From assembly GCF_000372725.1 (NCBI RefSeq), contig NW_005202427.1, forward strand, positions 72,407 to 136,406: DNA of 64,000 nucleotides, in the 5' to 3' direction. The position numbers and the translations under genes are program-made. Within the stretch, counting starts at the first letter, position 1, and the number at the start of each line of letters is the position of its first letter. This DNA is from Emiliania huxleyi CCMP1516. Lineage: Eukaryota > Haptophyta > Isochrysidales > Noelaerhabdaceae. Under the pieces are notes generated by a model that saw nothing but the letters and a program-made list of their open reading frames with translations, had not been told where the DNA came from and made no database searches. Positions 1 through 11,596 of the stretch are shown one piece after another.

Positions 1-479
1 CTACGGTGTTGGCGGAGCGAGCGGGAGGGCGCGGACCGCCACGCGGTCGCGGAGGTTAGTCGGAGCGCGCGGGAGGGAGAGGAGGGGCTGGCGGGCCGAA
101 CGAGCGTGAGGGGCCACATGCTCATGCCGCAGAGGCCCTGCCGCGCTGAGGCGTGGCAAAAGCTGCTATTGGCGCGCGCGGAGGCCTGCCGGCGGCGGCG
201 CAGCCGCACACGCGCGCGGGAGGCTCGGGCGCGCGCGCACCGAGCTCTTTGCCCGGGCTCATGGCCGTGACGGCCATTGCCCTGCAGGCGGGCGAGAGCA
301 GGGCCCCGGCGCGCGAGCAGGCAACACAACGCAACCCAGAGTTGAAAAAGAATTCGCGGCGGAAATCGGGCGATACAAATGGATATGGAGAAAAGTGCCG
401 CGGAAGCAAGACATCATTTGTGTTTAAAGATACATGTAAAACTTTATGACGTGACTTTCAACCACAAGCCCTGGCGAGT
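1..479. other. Intergenic, no supported gene
   Basis: GC-rich sequence rich in GAGCGCGC-type words, becoming more AT-rich after about 330. The open frames here are short and have no recognisable motif. I see no gene. Confidence 0.5.
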
Positions 480-599
480 GCGGGTGGGTAGGCCCTAAAA
501 CGGCGGGAGGGGTAGGGGTGCCGCTGTACGGCTGTAGGGGTGTGGAGGGGTCGGGAGGGCGGGAGTGTGACCGTGACCTAAAGCCCTCCACCGATAGAG

Positions 600-890
600 T
601 TGTCAGGCGGCAGGGCCCAGGAGGGCACTCGGAGGGGTGGGGGCTGGGAGGGCTGGCCAAAAGTGAGGCGTAGGAGGGCTTGTGAGGGCTTGGGAGAGGT
701 GGAGAGCTCGGAGGGGTCGGAGGGGTCGGAGGGCAGAGAGGCACGAGGGTGGCGCTGGTGGGCTCGGGAGGGCTCGGGAGGGCTCACAAGGGATGGAGTG
801 CCCGGAGGGCTCGGAGGGGCGAGCCGCCGAGCCGGGCTCGGGGGGCTCGGAGGGCTCGGAGGGCACGGAGGGCTCGGAGGGCTCGGAGGT
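600..890. repeat. GAGGGCTCGG decamer repeats
   Basis: Degenerate tandem copies of a decamer close to GAGGGCTCGG fill this stretch, and all six frames stay open because of the bias. It belongs to the left arm of the inverted-repeat element. Confidence 0.8.
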
Positions 891-1068
891 CTTGCTTGTT
901 TCTCCGCACCCTCTCTTATATTCTTTCCTTTCCTATGCTCTGCTCACTCCATTTTCTTTATCTCTTCTACCCTTTATTTTCCGTTCCTTGAGCTAGTCTA
1001 CCTCTCTTCATCCTCCCTCGTCTTGCTTCTATGTTTTCATTCTTTGCTCTACTTTCTTAGCTTCTCTT

Positions 1069-1368
1069 NNNNNNNNNNNNNNNNNNNNNNNNNNNNNNNN
1101 NNNNNNNNNNNNNNNNNNNNNNNNNNNNNNNNNNNNNNNNNNNNNNNNNNNNNNNNNNNNNNNNNNNNNNNNNNNNNNNNNNNNNNNNNNNNNNNNNNNN
1201 NNNNNNNNNNNNNNNNNNNNNNNNNNNNNNNNNNNNNNNNNNNNNNNNNNNNNNNNNNNNNNNNNNNNNNNNNNNNNNNNNNNNNNNNNNNNNNNNNNNN
1301 NNNNNNNNNNNNNNNNNNNNNNNNNNNNNNNNNNNNNNNNNNNNNNNNNNNNNNNNNNNNNNNNNNNN
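1069..1368. other. Assembly gap (300 N)
   Basis: Run of 300 undetermined bases. The left flank is pyrimidine-rich (CTCTTCTTTC-type); the right flank starts with a C run. Confidence 0.99.
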
Positions 1369-1504
1369 CCCCCCCAGCAGTTCCTTGGCGAGGACTAGTC
1401 ACCAGAAAGGCGGCCGCTTTTGCCTACAAAGTTAAAAAACGGTGATCGAAGGACCAATTTGTTGGAGAATTTGGCCATTTCTCACAGTTAAAGGGGGGGC
1501 GGTG

Positions 1505-1925
1505 GACGCCCCCCCAGAGGCTTCACCACATGCTAGGGGGGGGGTCCCGCCCCCCCCAGAACCTTCACCACATGCTGGGGGGGGGGGTCGTGGCCGAGGA
1601 CCCCCCACAGAGACTCGTGGTCAGAACCCTCCGGGCCCTTGATTTTACGCCTCATTTCGCAGCATTTTCGAGGGGAAAATCATCCTTTGGAGCTACATGA
1701 GCCTTGAGACTGGTCAGATTCTCCAAGATATTGGACTTTCAGCCACGATTTTACAACTTTGGGGGCAAAATCGGTCGGCTCTCTGGCGACAATTCCTAGC
1801 CCACGAACTGCTGGGGGGTGCCCACCACATGCTAGGGGGGGGGTCCCGACCCCCCCAGAGGCTTCACCACATGCTAGGGGGGGGGTCCCGACCCCCCCAC
1901 AGAGGCTTCACCACATGCTAAGGGC
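1505..1925. repeat. About 42-bp tandem repeats with poly-G/poly-C runs
   Basis: At least four copies of a unit containing CTTCACCACATGCT followed by a long G run, TCCCG and a long C run lie at about 1520, 1562, 1862 and 1904, with a fifth partial copy near 1824. The G and C runs vary in length. No coding potential is seen. Confidence 0.75.
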
Positions 1926-2385
1926 GCCCCACCCCCTGGAAGCGATGTGCGCCTGCTCTTTTGCGACCCCTCCCGGAGGGCCCTTCCGACCCCTCTCGAG
2001 CCCTCCCGCCACGAAGATCCTCCCCTGTCCGACCGTCCCTCCGAGCCCACCCGGCGTCCGGGGAGGGGGTTAGCCCTGTGGAGCCCTCCCGACGCCGATC
2101 CGACGGGGACCCCTCCAGCTCTGTGGGCTGGCGAGCCCTCCGGTCGGAGGGGTGGAAGTGGGAGGGCTCGAAGACGGACCTCTCTCGCTCCGGGAGGGTG
2201 GAGGGGTGGAGGGGTGGTTGAGCCCTCTAGCTCTGTCGATATAGCCCTACGGATACCCCTCCCGCCGTTTTAGGGCCTACCCACCCGCTATGGTCCTGGG
2301 GGCCTAAGATCTAAGTGCACTGAGACGACTGTTCCAGGCATGTGAGATGTGTTTAGCGAGTTTTGCCCGTAGGTTTTGCCTTTAT

Positions 2386-2500
2386 CTGAGCCCTGGCCTG
2401 ACAGCCAAACAGTAAACCCGGACAGCACCTGACAGCTGGCCTGCCCGACAGTCGGACACTGACAGCACTATCTCTGATAGCCTGACAACGAGCACCGAAG
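2386..2500. repeat. Solo end of the CTGACAGC element
   Basis: The sequence starts TGAGCCCTGG and continues with spaced CCTGACAGC/CCGACAGT words, as does the left end of the element at 39978. No right end is found nearby, so this is probably a truncated copy. Confidence 0.55.
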
Positions 2501-2582
2501 CAGTCTCGGGGACGATGAACTTCTGGCCATCGGCTCGATGGCCGTTCCGATAGAGTTTGATTCGCATCCTGATTCAATCGTC

Positions 2583-2695
2583 TTTGCTCGCAGCTCCAGC
2601 GTCGAGACGCACGGACTCACCTACCTCCGTCTGCCGCACGCCGCTCTCTCTCCCCGGAGGCGGGCAGCGAGTGGAGCGCCGCCGGTCCCAGAGAC
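2583..2695 (-). pseudogene. Partial copy of a VWA8 coding segment
   Basis: About 110 bp closely match the VWA8-like gene at about 5728-5840, in the same orientation. Shared words include GCTCCAGCGTCGAGACG and GAGGCGGGCAGCGAGTGGAG. Small insertions and deletions break the frame. It is a displaced gene fragment, probably carried by a duplication or mobile element. Confidence 0.7.
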
Positions 2696-3050
2696 GATGC
2701 CGTAGCGATTCTTCGCGCAATCGCGGCAACGATTCTTCACAGGGGTTTACACTGATCGCTCTGTTTTTCCTCTTTTGGTGCCTCACCGATTTCGCACGGC
2801 AAACTAGGCATCCGGGCGCAAGCAAGAGGAGGGCTTACTACTTCCTTGGGACCCCTCCACTTCGCCCTCACAAATAAAGTACGAACTCCGGAGAGTGCTA
2901 TTAGAACCAACTAATCACCGAGAAAGCGGATAGAAAACAAGAACACAACGCACTCTCTCACATGACAAGCGATCCCACGACAGCGAGTGTGCTGTGTGGG
3001 GACTACATGATCCGTACGTGAAGGGTGGAGGGGCCCGTCCGTCCGCAGAG

Positions 3051-3611
3051 CTAGGCGGCGCGGGCACCCCCCACTGGGGCCGAGGACAAGAGGCCGTTTG
3101 CCGCTTGCTTGTTCTTGATCCAGTTGGTGCGCACAGTGCGCGCCTGCTTGTTGATGTTTTCGGCGTCGCCCGCCACCGCCGCCATGGAGATCTGCTGCGT
3201 GTGGTGGACGACGAAGGAGGAAGCGCTCGCCGACGCCGCCCCATACACCGTCGTCCGGTCCGTGTTGGTGCCCACCGCTTCCTTGGCGAACACGTGGAGG
3301 AACTGCTTGGTGGGCGGCGCAATGCCACCCAAAGTCTCCACGAGCACCAGCCGCGTTATGGCTTTCTTGACCCACTTCGCGTCGTAGTACTGCGCCCCCA
3401 TCGCATCCATTTCCAGCCTGCACTCTTCTTGACCCACCCGTCTCCATACGGGGGCGTGGTCTTTGACCCATCCCTTTCCAGTCGAGTGGTCGAGCGTTCC
3501 GTCCACCTGACGGCCACGCTTCTTGCACCCCACGACCGCCGTCAACGCCTTGTCGAGCGTGTTTCCAAACCCGTAGAGGTGGCCCACCGACGCCACACTG
3601 CCACAGAACAC
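3051..3611 (-). CDS. Hypothetical protein, possibly partial
   Basis: Open frame of about 186 codons. Its composition is less Arg/Pro-biased than the shadow frames nearby and it holds ordinary-looking helical stretches such as DAKWVKKAITRLVLVETLGG. An in-frame stop lies just upstream of the first usable codon, next to an AG that could be a splice acceptor, so a 5' exon may be missing. I do not recognise the family and see no signal peptide or membrane segment. It could also be a remnant. Confidence 0.35.
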   Translation of the reverse strand: MFCGSVASVGHLYGFGNTLDKALTAVVGCKKRGRQVDGTLDHSTGKGWVKDHAPVWRRVGQEECRLEMDAMGAQYYDAKWVKKAITRLVLVETLGGIAPPTKQFLHVFAKEAVGTNTDRTTVYGAASASASSFVVHHTQQISMAAVAGDAENINKQARTVRTNWIKNKQAANGLLSSAPVGGARAA

Positions 3612-4503
3612 TCAAACGGGCTTGTGGAGCAGAGCCACACGCTACGCAGCAGCCCTAAGATGCCCTGAGCACACGTGCAAGCGCCCATGATCATATCTCG
3701 TCGTGCACTGCACTCGCCTGACAGTAGTTTGCGGAAGACCGCCGCCAGCATGTCGTCGCACCGGCGCTGCCGGTGGGCGAAGGCAGCCACCGCGGGTCCA
3801 GCAGCGCGAGCTGGTGTGCATCCGCGCTCCCAGAGTATGTCGGTGGATGGCCTTGACCAGGCCTGAGCAGCTCAGGAGTGGAGGCAGCCTCTGTCTGGAC
3901 GAGCAGCGCTGGATCGCCAAACCAGCAGAAGAGCGCCGAGCGGCGGCGCCGACTCCGTGAGGGCCACTCCAACTCGCACATCTCAAGCTGTATCTCGAGA
4001 ACGGCTCACGGGAGAGAGAGTAAGCTAAGTACGTAACTCACGGGAGGGACGTATATATCTTAGCGAATTCACAGCCTTGTTATTGAGAAGAAAATACCTC
4101 GTATGGCGCTGTGCGCTGGTCTGTGAGAGGCTGAGGTGCGAGCCCTGGAGGCCCTGGGGATATTCACATACCTTGATGACATTGAGAAGAAAATACCTCT
4201 CCTATCTCTCGGGCGCTACGCGGCCTACGCGGCGCTGGTCGGTCTATGAGAGGTTGAAGGTGCAAGCGCTGGCCTGTGGAGGTTGCGTTGGACGAGGCCC
4301 GCGCGCGTGTGCAGGGGATGGGCGGAGGCAGGCTACCCGCAAGCCTAGAAGGCCCCCGCGCGCGCAGGGGGGTTTCACATGCACATGTGCATGCACATGT
4401 GCATACGAAAAGACAGTACACGTCAGTACACAACGATCAAGTTTGACACAATCGAGAACATGCACACCTGGGTAGAGGGTGCGAAATAATACCAGCGGTG
4501 GCG
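3612..4503. other. Intergenic with a duplicated segment
   Basis: A degenerate duplication of about 100 bp lies at about 4081-4160 and 4184-4280; both copies begin TTGAGAAGAAAATACCTC and contain GAGAGG(C/T)TGA. The alternating TGCACATG run near 4380-4400 is low complexity. No gene is supported. Confidence 0.5.
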
Positions 4504-7500
4504 TCAAGGACCCGCGGTCGCCGCATGCGCGAACACCTCCTTCATGACACGGGGCAGCTTCGCCACGTCCTGCACCGCAAAGCCCTGCCCGAGCGGCAAC
4601 TGCTCGGCGAGCCACTCGGCGGCTGCGGGCTCGGCCACGAAGACGCAGTACGCGCGCACGTGTGGGTTGCTACGCAGCGCCTCGCCAATCTCCTCCGGGC
4701 TCACGTCGTACCGGCCGAGGTTCGCGTCGGAGAGCAGGACAACGATGCGCTCGTCCGCGTCCGCCCGGCCGGCCGCCTCGACGGCGCGGCGCACCGCCTG
4801 CAGCGAGTTGTCGCCCGAGGGCGCAGACCACGCATGCGCGAAGAGCGCGCCGACGACACGCGCGCGCTCCCCCTCCTCCGCACCTGCTGTTGCGCCGCCC
4901 GCGCGTCGGCGTCTTCCCAGCGCCAGCCACCGCGGAGGGCGAGAGTGGGAGGCGCGCCGCTCGACGAGAAGGTGACCCGCGGCAGCTGCTGGACCGAGAG
5001 GAGCGCGTCCTTGCCTGGCCTCGGGCAGACAATCGCGGCGCTCTCCTCGCCGCCCGGAAGCGGCACGGCGGCGGCGATGTGGCAGTCCGCCTCGGCGTCA
5101 GAGGCGAGAGGAGAGGCTGGGTCGAGCTCAAAGAGCCACGCACGGGGCGTCGCGTCGATACAACCGGCGAGCTGCAGCGCGCAGAGGTGCGCCGTGCTGT
5201 GCGCGCCGCTCGCCGCGCCCTCCTCCGCGCTGCCCATGAGCCGCAGCTGGAGCAGCAGGCCGGCGGGGCCTCCCACCTCACCACACGGGCCGAGGACGCG
5301 CCCCCCCGCGACGACCGCTCCGCGCTGCGCCAGCTCTGCCGGCAGAGCGATCGAGTAAGCGGTGCCCGCAGCAGCCCCGCCCTGCTCGCCCCACCGCGCG
5401 AGGCGCACCGCGAGCACCGAAGCCTCGCCGCGGCGCATCGCCAGCAGGCAGCCCGCCGCGGTATCAGCGCCCGCGGCGAGCAGCGCGTGCGGACGGCGGC
5501 CGCGCTGTCGGCGGAGGAGGGCGCCGGTCCACGGCACCGGGTGCACCGCTCCGCCGTGGAAGCTCTCGGGGAGCTCGACAAAGGAGGCGGCGCCGATGGC
5601 GGCGCCGTGCGTGTCGTCGGCGCGGTTGGGCGGCCGCAGGCGATAGATCGCGCCGCTGCCGGCAGGGTGGAGCAAGGCCTCGTCCGCCTCGACGCCCTCG
5701 GCGAGCATGACGTCGAGGCTGCCCGTCTTGCTCGCCAGCTCCAGCGTCGAGACGGACTCACCTCCGTCTGCCGCGCGCCGCTCGCGCGCCACGGAGGCGG
5801 GCAGCGAGTGGAGCGCCGCCGGCCCAGAGGCGAGGACGTGGATGGCGCCTCCTCGCGCGAGGCACGCGACGCAATGCGGCGCACCCTCCTCCTCGCCCCA
5901 CAAGAGCTGGAGCTCGCGCACCTCCTCCGAGAAGGCTGCTCCGGCGCGGCCCTCGACCGCCTCCACGGCGCTGCCGAGGGGGCGCACACGCTGGTCCGAC
6001 GGCGCGAACTGGTAGCTCACGTTCCGGGCCTTGAGCTCGTGCGACGTCACCTCACACGCCAGCGGCGCCGCCGAGTCGCGACGTCCGTCCACCGGCTGTG
6101 CGGCGGGCAGGACGACCTCCCTCGCCAGCTCGACCGTCAGCGCCGGCGCCGCCCCGCCCGCGGCGTCGAGGGCGATGCCCTGCCGCGCGAAGGCGGAGCG
6201 CAGCTGCTCGGTGGCGACGGGGTCCATCGCGTCGAAACTGGCGACGTTGCCCAGCGCCTGCCCGACCGAGTCCTGCGGGAAGGCTTGCAGATGTTTGATG
6301 ACGGACACCTGTTCCCGCACCGAGAAGGGGTACGCCAAGAGCCCGTCGCGCACGAGGCAGCGGAGCTCGTCAAAGGCGCCGACGATACGCCGGTGGACGT
6401 GGGGCGGCACGCTGGTGCCGAAGGGCGCCATCAGCTCGAGTTGCGACGCGGCGTCCGGGTTGTCCACCACGTGCGCCGCGAAGACGGTGCCGCACTCTCT
6501 GAAGAAGTCGTTGCCGAGGAAGGGGAAGCCGGGCCGGTTGGCGAGGGTGAGGACGCGGAACCGGTCGTGGATGATCACGTCCTCCTCCCTCAGCAAGCTC
6601 CCCTCGGCGGCCGCCGCCTCGGGCGAGAGGACGCGCCGCCCATCTGAGAGCAGCATTTGGCCATCCGCGAGCAGCGACTTGAGCACGGCCACCACCTCGA
6701 GCGGCGCTTTGTCAGCCTCATCCAGCATCAGCACGTGGCCGTGCCGCAGCGCGAGCACCAGGGGGCTGTCCCGCCACTCGACGGCGCCGCCGACGAGCTC
6801 CGCCTCGACGGTGAGGGACTGGACGGTCGAGTCGCGGTGCAGCTGCATGTACTGGCGCTCGAGCCGCAGCAGTTGCAGCAGCCGGTCGGCGAGCTTGTTC
6901 TTGCCCGTCCCTTGGTTGCCGATGAGCAGCACCGCGCGCTCGCCGGCGACGAGGTCGGCGGCGAGGTCCTCGAGGAGGCGGAGGTGCGTCGGGTTGTCGT
7001 GAAAGGCGGGGTCCGGCACCAGCTCGGGCTGAGAGACGGAGTCGGGAAGCGGCAGCCTCGCCCGCCCGATCGCGATGCTGCGCTTGCCGCCGTCGCCGCT
7101 AAGCTCGCAGACGCGCACCTCTCTCGCCGCATCGAGCGCCGCCACCGCCGCGCACTGCTCCTCAATGCCCAACGCCGCGACCACCGGCTGCAGCGCCCGC
7201 GCCACGCGCGCCTCAAAGTCCGCGATCAGGGCGGGGCTCATCAGTCCGGCGCAGAGAGACCGGCGCACACCGTGCTGCACTGCGAGAAGCTGGGCGGCGG
7301 CAAGCTCGGCGCCGCCGGCGCCACCGTCGCCCGCCGCCGCCGCGCGGCGCGCCACTCGCTTGAGCTGCCGAGGCGAGAGGGAGAGCCCACCCGGGGGAGC
7401 GCCAGAATATGAGTCGAGGGCGTCCCCGCCGGGAACGGACGTGTCGAGGGCGTCAGCGATGCAGAGCAGAGCCTCCCGCGCCGCCGGTTGCAGCGCCGGG

Positions 7501-9295
7501 CACAGCGCGGCGAGCCAGTCGGCCATCTCGCCCTCGCCGATCGGCGGGAGCTCGTGCCACGCGAAGAGAGGGAGCAAGTCCGACGAGAGCCAGCGGTCGG
7601 TCGGGCTCGGAGGCTGGGCGAGCGCGACGACGCGGAAGGATGGGTGGACTCGGCGGACCGAGCAGCTGTCGGCGAGCTGCTGCGCGGTGAGGCCGAGCCG
7701 CTCCCGCAGCGCGTCGAAGTGGCCGGCGCGAAGGAGGCGAGTGCCGTCGTGCAGCGTCGCCTCGCCGTCGAGCAGCAGCTGGTGCAGCGAGGCGAGCCCG
7801 TCGGGTCGCAGCCGGTGGATGCCGTCGAGGACGCAGAGGTCGCCCGCGAGCGCCGCCTCGACGAGCGGCGAGTCGCGCCAGCTGGTGTTGCCCGCCGTGT
7901 CGAGGGTTCTAGCTGGCGGTACAGCGGCACCGTCCGCACGCGGTAGCCGAACGCCGCGCCGAACCGGTGCGCCAAAGCGCTCTTCCCTCCCCCGGCGGCG
8001 CCAACGAGGCAGAGGTGCGCCCCGCTGGCGTGGTCCTCCGCCATCGCAAGCAGGCAAGCGCGCAGCGCCGGCGTCTCCACCCACGCCTCGCCGCCGCCGA
8101 CCGCCCCGCCGCTCGCCGTGCCGTGCAGAGCACCGACAGGGACCTCGACGCCGCGCGTGCACCCGAGCCCGACCCTCGCCGTGACGCCCTGCCCCGCGAT
8201 GACGCCCTCGACGACCGCGCCGTCCGGCTCCACGACACTGGCAGGCCGCCTTTGGCCCTGCAACTGGGATGGCGGCGGCATGCCGGCAGCCTCGAACGCC
8301 GCCGCCACGCCCGCCGCCTCCGGCGCCTCGAGCCCCATCAGCCGGTGTGGAAAGCTGCGGTGGAGGAGGGGTGGCAGTGCGTCGCCGCCGCCGCAGTCAT
8401 AGTGCGCCGGGAAGGAAGCGAGGACTCTGGCCGCCCGCCGCAAGGAGCAGTCGCTGAGGTGGAGGAGCCTTCCTTCCGCCTGCCCGCCACCGCTCCCTCT
8501 CGCCGCCGCCCGCACCGCCTCTGCCCAGCTCACAAGGCTCTGCGCCGCACCCCGCGGCGCCGCCTCGCGGCTCGACGAGAGCAGCGCGCGCACCGAGGCG
8601 AGCTGCAGCGCGGGCGGCGGCACTCCGCAGAAGAGGCCTTGGAAGCGAGAGCGCAGCGGCGGGTCGAGCGGGAAGCCGGCAAAGGCAGGGACGGGCAGCC
8701 CGGTGGCGATGACGCGAAAGTCGTGGTGGACGCGCACGTAGCCTCGAGCGGCGAGAGAGGCGTGCGTGTGGTCGCCGCTCGCGAGGAGCGCGTCGAAGCG
8801 CGCTGGCGACATGAGGAAGCGACCGTCGGGGAGGCCCATCTCCCGGTTCTCGAGCAGGTTGTTGAGCGTGGGCAGCACGTTGCGCTCCGCCTTTTCGACG
8901 CCGTCGAGCAGCAGCAGCCTCCCGGCAATGGCGGCCCGAACGGGCGCCGCGTCTACATAGTAGACGTTGCCGTCCAGCACCTGCCGCCGCTGCTTGAGGT
9001 CGGCCTCGGTGGTGTCGGACGAGAGCGCGAGGCTCTCCACCTCGCGGCCCGCAACCTCCGCCCAGCGCAATGCCAGCTGCCGCTTCTGGCCACCCGGAGG
9101 CCCGATGAGCAACACGTCCTGCCCGAGCGCCTCCTTCTGCGCCATCCACCGGAGGTGCTGCGGAGGTGCGGGAGAGCCGGCTGCAGCAAAGGCGTGCGGC
9201 ACGAGGTGTGGCGTCTTGGCAGCCGAGACCTTGACAGTCACGTCGGCCACGCGGACGGAGGCAGTGCAGAGTCGCCTCGTGGGGAGCAGCCGCAT
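4504..9295 (-). CDS. VWA8: VWA8-like mitochondrial AAA+ ATPase, reading frame broken twice
   Basis: VWA8-type proteins are large mitochondrial ATPases with dynein-like AAA+ modules and a C-terminal von Willebrand A domain. The N-terminus from the chosen ATG is basic (MRLLPTRRLCTASVRV), like a presequence. Three P-loops are visible: GPPGGQKR, GAAGGGKS and GNQGTGKN, the last followed by MLDEADKAPLEVV. The end carries VVLLSDANLGRYD, typical of the VWA8 C-terminus. The first frame (9295 to about 7910) passes into a second frame near 7905-7912, where roughly ten residues expected between PLYRQ and TLDTAGNTSW are missing. A second shift near 4870-4920 removes the front of the VWA domain, so no DxSxS MIDAS motif is seen. 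No introns were recognised. Either the assembly lost bases or this copy is decaying; the family is clear, intactness is not. Confidence 0.82.
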
Positions 9296-9762
9296 GACCA
9301 CTACAGCATTCGGCCGTCTCAAGTGCGGTGCATGCTGTAGTGTTCGAAGAGCGTGGGTTCTCGAGTTCTCGACGTGGATATCCTCGCGCGTTGGGTAGCG
9401 AGGTCGGTGTGAATTACGCGCGAGCTGCGTGGAAGACGCGGCGATTTTCTCGGGCGGCTATGTACTCTCTCTTCCATCATGTACTCTCTCTCCATGTACT
9501 CTCTCTCTCTCTCTCTCTCCCTCCATCTTGCATCTATGCTTCGACTCACCTAGATGCTAGAACCTCTGTTCTTCACCCTCCAGTGTCAAGAATTTCTTGT
9601 TGGTTAATAAAAATCTCTCTCTCCCCAGTGTCCAGATTTGTTGAGTGCATGGGACTTTTCTTTTTCGAAATCGTTCTATAGGTCTACCCTCGTGGAGAAG
9701 CTCACTTCTCTCGTCTCACTTTACTCGCCAACCGCTCCACCAGCCCGTGCACGAACTCTCAC
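9296..9762. other. Intergenic
   Basis: Spacer between two minus-strand genes. It contains CT-rich low-complexity sequence at about 9460-9530 with repeated CATGTACTCTCTCTC words, and AT-richer DNA around 9600-9680. No gene seen. Confidence 0.6.
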
Positions 9763-10831
9763 TCAGTCACCGCCAACGTACCTCGATATGATCTCCGTGT
9801 TGCCGTCTCGAAAGGTTGCCCCGTTGCACTCCTCGATGCAGCCTCTCGTCAAGGAGAGCTCGTCCACACAAAAGTCTGCCGGCAGCCGCCGCGGCCGCCC
9901 CTCGATCGGCTTCGCGACGTAGCACGAGAGCATCCGCGCGCGCCTCGCCGCGGCGACCACAGTCGAGTGGTCGCTCACGACCATCACCTATGGCACGCCG
10001 TGCCGCCTGAGGATGGCGGTGCACCCCAGCGGCGCCGGACCTCCGCCGCAGAGGCGCCACCGAGCCGGGAGTGAGGTCGAGGGCCTCCGCCACCTCGCCC
10101 AGCGCCTCCGCCTCGCCGCGCCGCGCTCGTGCGGCCGCGGCCGGGTCGAGCGACGTGGCGAAGGGGGGCACCTGCAGCGACTCGGCGAGCGAGGCCGCCT
10201 GCGCCTCCATCCGAGCCACGTCATCGTCGTCGTCCGACGGGAGTAGCAGCCGGAGCATGCCCCTCATGTCGAGGTAGTGGAGCAGGTCCTTTGCGCCCGG
10301 CTGGAAGGCGTAGCCGCCCGTGTCCACCTGCGCTCGCCGCTCGCTCTCTGAGTGCCGGCGCACCGCCTTCTCGCGCTCCTTCTCGACACGTCCAAACTCG
10401 GTCATGAGGAGCGGCCCGCCCGCGTCGGCGTCGCGGCCGTGGTGCAGGAGCTGCGCGGCTCCACGCGAGCGGAGTTTGTCGGCGTACTTGTCCCGCGGTG
10501 AAGCGGCGCCGGCGCTGGCAGTTGCCTCCACGGTGACTGCAGCCTTGGCAAGGAAGTCAGTCAGCCTGCCGACGAGCTCGTCTCGGTCGCCAACATTGCT
10601 GAGCCCCTGCTGACGGCAGTGGTCGCGCAGCTGAGATATTAGCATGGAAGAGATTGTGTCAGCGCGAAGGACGTCGGGCTCGATGATCGGAGCCGCCGGC
10701 CTCGATTGCTCCTTCCGCGCGCGCTCGTGAGGGTGGCGCATGAGCACGCGGGCGTCGAACAAGAGAGCTCTCACGCTGAGACGGCCACCCACCTTCCAGG
10801 CGAGCGATGTGGAGCCCGTGCCGAAGCTCAT
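9763..10831 (-). CDS. SAP-motif plus HAD-like hydrolase protein, two exons
   Basis: My model joins 10831-10061 to 9987-9763 across a 73-bp intron (9988-10060, GTGGCG...CATAG), in phase, giving about 331 residues. A SAP-like helix-extended-loop-helix lies near residues 63-95 (LISQLRDHCRQQGLSNVGDR, then ELVGRL). Further on, GGYAFQPGAKDLLHYLDMRG and, after the splice, VMVVSDHSTVVAAARRARM look like HAD-family motifs II and IV. A HAD motif I (DxDxT/V) is not evident, so catalytic activity is doubtful. SAP motifs usually bind DNA or RNA. It lies upstream of the VWA8-like gene on the same strand. Confidence 0.6.
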
Positions 10832-11139
10832 GTACGTATCGCTGGCTTCTACCCGGTACCCGGGTACAGTGGGTTGCGTTATTCCGCGAAAATCTAAGAA
10901 ACCACGCGGCCGCAGGCGCGGCCCCGAGAAAAGGCCAGACGAGTGTGAACGGGAGCCTCAGCCGAAAATTTCTCTTCGCCTGCGGCGCGCGCACTTGTCA
11001 CTTTCCAAGTCTGCGGTGTTCTGAGTGGAGTGCGAGTGGATGGAGGCGTGTGTGCGTCTCCCGTCATCCAGAGAGCCGACTCGGCGGCAGACTCTGGCAT
11101 CGCCCTCGCCGCTCGCGGACCGCAGCTTACCTCTTACTT
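10832..11139. other. Intergenic
   Basis: Spacer 5' of the SAP-HAD gene. Open frames here are short shadows. The word CTTGAGCACTTGAGCAC at about 11138 starts the repeat copy that follows. Confidence 0.5.
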
Positions 11140-11450
11140 GAGCACTTGAGCACTGGATAGGGTCGGTTCCGCATGGTACGGGACCCCTCGATCGTCTCGC
11201 CCACCCTCACTGGTGTGTTCATTGGGGGGGGGCATAACAAACACGGTACAGGATCGAGGTGCACGCTGCCAAAGCAGTGTCGTCCCCCCTCTCCCCGACG
11301 GCGATGGCGGTGTGACCGATCGAGCTACAAGAGGAACTTGTTCAGCAGGATGCCAGGATCCGGGCCGTCGGATGCACTACCTCACTGGGCCTGAGACCAC
11401 CGCACGGCCAGCCCTTCACCACTCCGGGTTTGCGTGGAGTCGTGCCTGCA
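11140..11450 (-). repeat. Interspersed repeat family 1, copy A
   Basis: About 310 bp that recur inverted at about 16925-17240 (copy B) and around 35966-37352 (copy C, interrupted); a short end piece lies at about 59583. Shared words include CGATCGAGCTACAAGAGGA and CACTACCTCACTGGGCCTGAG. In the B/C orientation the repeat begins GGTTCGAYCCCACAC, which matches an RNA polymerase III B-box, but I see no A-box or poly-A tail. Confidence 0.8.
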
Positions 11451-11596
11451 GGAGGCTGTGGCCGCGCGCGAGCGCGCGCTTCGGTCAGTTGTAGAATGGA
11501 CTTTTTTGTAGAATGGAGAGTATGCATGTGTGGCACGCGCGCGGATCTTTGGGCCGGTGTTGAACGAACATTTTTATGGCCGTATCGTCGGCGGGG

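Larger units (their letters stand above)
480..2288. mobile_element. Inverted-repeat (foldback-type) element, G-rich, with assembly gap
   Basis: A perfect inverted repeat of about 35 bp lies at 480-514 and 2254-2288; its outer end reads GCGGGTGGGTAGGCCC. Inside the left arm are strings of a GAGGGCTCGG decamer (about 600-890); the right arm carries related C-rich strings in the opposite orientation (about 1970-2230). I found no clear target-site duplication. No transposase is visible, but 300 bases are unknown. It is probably a non-autonomous terminal-inverted-repeat element. Confidence 0.55.

Noticed and set aside
600..1445. Open frames in the G-rich repeat, running through the N gap
   Set aside because: The frames exist only because of the decamer repeat and undetermined bases.
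4662..6647. Very long plus-strand open frame opposite the VWA8 gene
   Set aside because: It is Arg/Ala-rich, has no motif and is the mirror of a strongly motif-bearing minus-strand frame; GC-rich codon bias keeps it open.
7905..7912. An intron explaining the first VWA8 frame change
   Set aside because: The two frames meet within a few bases and residues are missing; there is no room for an intron.
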